NCBI RefSeq assembly: GCF_002920915.1
Contig: NZ_PQVF01000004.1
Coordinates: 1-64,000 of the forward strand
From: Solitalea longa
Lineage (GTDB): Bacteria > Bacteroidota > Bacteroidia > Sphingobacteriales > Sphingobacteriaceae
Length of the DNA stretch: 64,000 nucleotides
Reading direction: 5' to 3'
Under the pieces are notes generated by a model. The model did not search any database and had not been told where the DNA came from. It was given only the letters and a program-made list of their open reading frames with translations. The position numbers and the translations under genes are program-made. This document shows positions 61,500 to 64,000 of the stretch, one piece after another; position 1 is the first letter of the stretch; each line of letters starts with the position of its first letter.

Positions 61500-63692
61500 A
61501 TGTCTCTACTTCGTTTTAAAGCATTAGAAGCTGCCATGAGCAGACCAGTTGTTAGAGTTACTCCTCCATCAACAAAAATTTCTGATTTCTTCGGGTCAAA
61601 TGTTTTTGATAAGAACAAAATGAAAGAATTTCTTTCAAAAGAGGCTTATCAAAGTGTAATGAGTTCTATCGAATTAGGTATACCTGTTGATAGAACCATG
61701 GCTGAGCAAATTGCTGCTGGTTTAAAATCATGGTCAATGGGTAGAGGTGTTACTCACTATACACACTGGTTCCAACCTTTAACTGGTACTACTGCTGAAA
61801 AACACGATTCATTCTTTGAGCCTACTGCGGATGGTAAGGCAATTGAGAAATTTAGCGGAGATGCTTTAGTTCAACAAGAACCTGATGCTTCTTCGTTCCC
61901 TAACGGTGGTATCCGTTCAACTTTCGAAGCTCGTGGTTATACTGCCTGGGATCCATCTTCTCCAGCTTTCATCATGGAAAGTGGTTCAGGTTTAACCTTA
62001 TGTATTCCTACTGTATTTGTTTCTTATACCGGTGAAGCGCTTGATTTTAAAGCTCCTTTATTAAAAGCCTTAAACTCTTTAGATAAAGCAGCTACAGCAG
62101 TTTGTCAGTATTTCGACAAAGCGGTAACTAAAGTAAATTCATCTTTAGGTATTGAACAAGAGTATTTTGTTGTTGATGAAGATCTATTCTTCGCTCGTCC
62201 TGACTTAGTAGCAACAGGTCGTACATTGTTTGGTCATGAGTCGGCTCGTAACCAACAATTAGAAGACCACTATTTTGGTTCAATTCCTGAGCGTGTATAT
62301 GCCTTCATGTTAGATTTTGAAACAGAAGCTTTAAAATTAGGTATTCCATTAAAAACTCGTCACAATGAGGTGGCTCCTGGCCAGTTCGAGTGTGCTCCTA
62401 TTTACGAAGAGATCAACTTAGCTATTGACCACAACCAATTGTTGATGGATCTGATGGATAAAGTTGCTCGTCGTCATAAACTTAAAGTTTTATTACACGA
62501 AAAACCATTTGCTGGAATCAATGGTTCTGGTAAGCACAATAACTGGTCATTGATTACAAATACCGGTAAAAACTTATTAGCTCCGGGTAAAACGCCTAAA
62601 AACAACTTAATGTTCTTAACATTCTTTGTTAATACCGTTAAAGCTGTTCATAACCATGCTGATTTATTACGCTCATCAATTGCTTCAGTTAACAATGACC
62701 ACCGTTTAGGTGCTAACGAAGCTCCTCCTGCAATTATCTCTATTTTCTTAGGTGAGCAATTAAACGAGGTATTAGATGAGATCGAATCATCACATGTTGT
62801 TAACCGTAAGAAAAAAGATCTTTCTGGCGCTTTAGGTTTGAATATTCCTAAAATCCCTCAGATCTTATTAGATAATACCGACCGTAACCGTACTTCTCCA
62901 TTCGCCTTCACAGGAAACAAATTTGAATTCCGTGCTGTAGGTTCATCAGCTAACTCTGCTGCGCCAATGACTGTATTAAATGCAATTGTTGCTGAGCAGT
63001 TAACCATTTTCAAGCAAGATGTAGACAAATTGGTTAAGAAAGGTGAGAAAAAAGATGTGGCGATCATGAAAATTATTCGTCAATACATCAAAGAATCTAA
63101 AAGCATTCGTTTTGAAGGTAACGGTTATAGCGATGAGTGGGCACAGGAAGCTGCTTCTCGTGGCTTATCAAACATCAAAACTACTCCAAAAGCGTTAGAT
63201 GTTTTAATAACTGAAAAAACCGCTGAGTTATTCGAGAAACAACACATCTTCACTGAGCGCGAATTACATGCTCGTCATGAGATCTTCTTAGAAAACTATA
63301 CTAAGAAAATCCAAATTGAAGCACGTATCATGGGAGATCTTGTAACCAGCCAAATTATTCCTGCTGCGTTAAACTATCAAACCAGATTGATCGATAACGT
63401 TAAAGGTTTAAAAGAAATTGGCTTAAACGGTGCTTTATCAGCTAGCCAGTTAGAGATCATTACTGAAATTTCTGAGCGGGTTTCTACAATCAAAAAAGCT
63501 GTTTACGATATGATCGAAGCACGTAAAAAGGCTAACGTATTAACTGATGCACGTGAAATGGCTATCGCTTACGATGAAAAAGTAAAATCTTTCTTTGAAA
63601 CGATCCGTTACCATGTTGATAAATTAGAGCTTATCGTTGATGATGCTCAATGGCCTTTGCCTAAGTTCCGCGAATTGTTATTTATTAAATAA
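61500..63692 (+). CDS. glnN: Glutamine synthetase type III
   Basis: The 730-aa protein is a GSIII enzyme making glutamine from glutamate, ammonia and ATP. Typical segments are TRHNEVAPGQFECAPIYEE, the ATP-binding FAGINGSGKHNNWSL and FRAVGSSANSAAPM (substrate site). The length is normal for the type. Codon use is strongly biased (nearly all Arg as CGT, Leu as TTA), unlike the neighbours, which fits very high expression. It has a clear promoter and terminator and appears monocistronic. No PII or ammonium transporter is adjacent. Confidence 0.97.
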   Translation: MSLLRFKALEAAMSRPVVRVTPPSTKISDFFGSNVFDKNKMKEFLSKEAYQSVMSSIELGIPVDRTMAEQIAAGLKSWSMGRGVTHYTHWFQPLTGTTAEKHDSFFEPTADGKAIEKFSGDALVQQEPDASSFPNGGIRSTFEARGYTAWDPSSPAFIMESGSGLTLCIPTVFVSYTGEALDFKAPLLKALNSLDKAATAVCQYFDKAVTKVNSSLGIEQEYFVVDEDLFFARPDLVATGRTLFGHESARNQQLEDHYFGSIPERVYAFMLDFETEALKLGIPLKTRHNEVAPGQFECAPIYEEINLAIDHNQLLMDLMDKVARRHKLKVLLHEKPFAGINGSGKHNNWSLITNTGKNLLAPGKTPKNNLMFLTFFVNTVKAVHNHADLLRSSIASVNNDHRLGANEAPPAIISIFLGEQLNEVLDEIESSHVVNRKKKDLSGALGLNIPKIPQILLDNTDRNRTSPFAFTGNKFEFRAVGSSANSAAPMTVLNAIVAEQLTIFKQDVDKLVKKGEKKDVAIMKIIRQYIKESKSIRFEGNGYSDEWAQEAASRGLSNIKTTPKALDVLITEKTAELFEKQHIFTERELHARHEIFLENYTKKIQIEARIMGDLVTSQIIPAALNYQTRLIDNVKGLKEIGLNGALSASQLEIITEISERVSTIKKAVYDMIEARKKANVLTDAREMAIAYDEKVKSFFETIRYHVDKLELIVDDAQWPLPKFRELLFIK

Positions 63693-63713
63693 TAATTTGA
63701 ATTATAAGTTTTA

Positions 63714-63745
63714 AATCCTTGTCAATTTAAATATTGGCAAGGGTT
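63714..63745 (+). terminator. glnN terminator
   Basis: 13-bp stem with two G-T pairs (left arm 63714-63726 containing TCCTTGTCAAT, right arm 63733-63745 with ATTGGCAAGGG) followed by TTTTTTG. Confidence 0.85.
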
Positions 63746-63798
63746 TTTTGTTTAAATTCAGCTAAAACGCTACATATTCAATTTAATTTATTGTTCAA

Positions 63799-64000
63799 AT
63801 GACAACTATTAAACGCGTTACATCAGAAAATGACGATTTTAAGTCTCTGGTTGCCTTGCTTGACGAAGATTTAGCAATAAGAGATGGTGATGAGCATGCA
63901 TTTTATCATCAGTTTAATAAAATAAACCTTATCAAACATGCAATTGTTGTTTATAGCGATCATACTCCAGTAGGTTGCGGTGCAATCAAGGCCTTTTCAG
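63799..64000 (+). CDS. GNAT-family acetyltransferase, 3' end outside window
   Basis: ATG at 63799 and an open frame to the window edge (67 codons). It starts MTTIKRVTSENDDFKSLVAL, with DGDEHAFYHQFNKI, and reaches the first beta-strands of a GNAT fold (HAIVVYSDHTPVGCGAIKAF). The acetyl-CoA motif lies beyond the window. The substrate is unknown. It is 54 bases after the glnN terminator. Confidence 0.75.
   Translation, partial: MTTIKRVTSENDDFKSLVALLDEDLAIRDGDEHAFYHQFNKINLIKHAIVVYSDHTPVGCGAIKAFS

Noticed and set aside
1-64000. CRISPR arrays, insertion sequences or integrase/attachment sites
   Set aside because: No regularly spaced repeat arrays, transposase motifs or tRNA-flanking duplications were seen; the eCIS is not bordered by visible mobile genes within this window.

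Overview
The window looks like a chromosome segment from a Bacteroidetes bacterium, probably of the Sphingobacteriaceae type. The evidence is AT-rich DNA, a TamL-type lipoprotein form of TamA next to TamB, a type III glutamine synthetase, a glnN promoter of the Bacteroidetes TTG / TAnnTTTG form, a tRNA gene without an encoded CCA, and many family signatures typical of that phylum. The species cannot be fixed from the sequence alone.

Region 1 (1-21042, all on the minus strand) is most of an extracellular contractile injection system (eCIS), a phage-tail-like particle related to Afp/PVC/MAC systems. In transcription order it holds a DUF4255 cap protein, an unknown 193-aa protein, a large sheath, two tube proteins, a DUF5908 mini-protein, a LysM hub protein, a VgrG-like spike, a PAAR tip, a gp25-like wedge, two giant baseplate proteins, a 1259-aa protein with an SprB/PKD-like C-terminal half, the CIS tape-measure family protein, a peptidoglycan-binding/CHAP-like hydrolase, and a DUF4157 (eCIS core) protein that runs off the left edge. 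Genes are tightly packed and often overlap. The AAA+ ATPase usual in eCIS loci is not in the window and may lie beyond the left edge.

Region 2 (21.4-25.1 kb) is general metabolism: an exported sugar-isomerase-fold protein, an acetyl-CoA hydrolase/CoA-transferase and an FAD oxidoreductase.

Region 3 (25.1-47.1 kb) is a dense general-stress and desiccation-type island: topoisomerase IB, DUF6496, DUF2383 four-helix proteins, an SDR dehydrogenase, two histidine kinases, a YtxH-Ku-LigD non-homologous end-joining operon, an Lmo0937-type membrane peptide, DUF4142 proteins, a YciE/YciF ferritin-like protein, a large catalase, a glycogen-debranching-like enzyme and a GT4 glycosyltransferase. Three transcription units here (YtxH-Ku-LigD, the 36.5-kb small protein plus a DUF4142 lipoprotein, and a second DUF4142 protein) share the promoter-like motif TGGCATA-N4-TTTCATT at an almost constant distance from the start codon. 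Its geometry is that of a sigma-54 -24/-12 promoter. This suggests a regulon that includes end-joining DNA repair. A pair of very small ORFs with its own strong terminator lies between yciF and the catalase.

Region 4 (47.4-60.6 kb) is cell-envelope and signalling: a small membrane-protein pair, TamL-TamB, and a 1524-aa protein with two complete histidine-kinase cores around a receiver, translationally coupled to a stand-alone receiver protein.

Region 5 (60.8-64 kb) has tRNA-Arg(TCT), a strongly codon-biased glnN with a clear promoter and terminator, and the start of a GNAT acetyltransferase.
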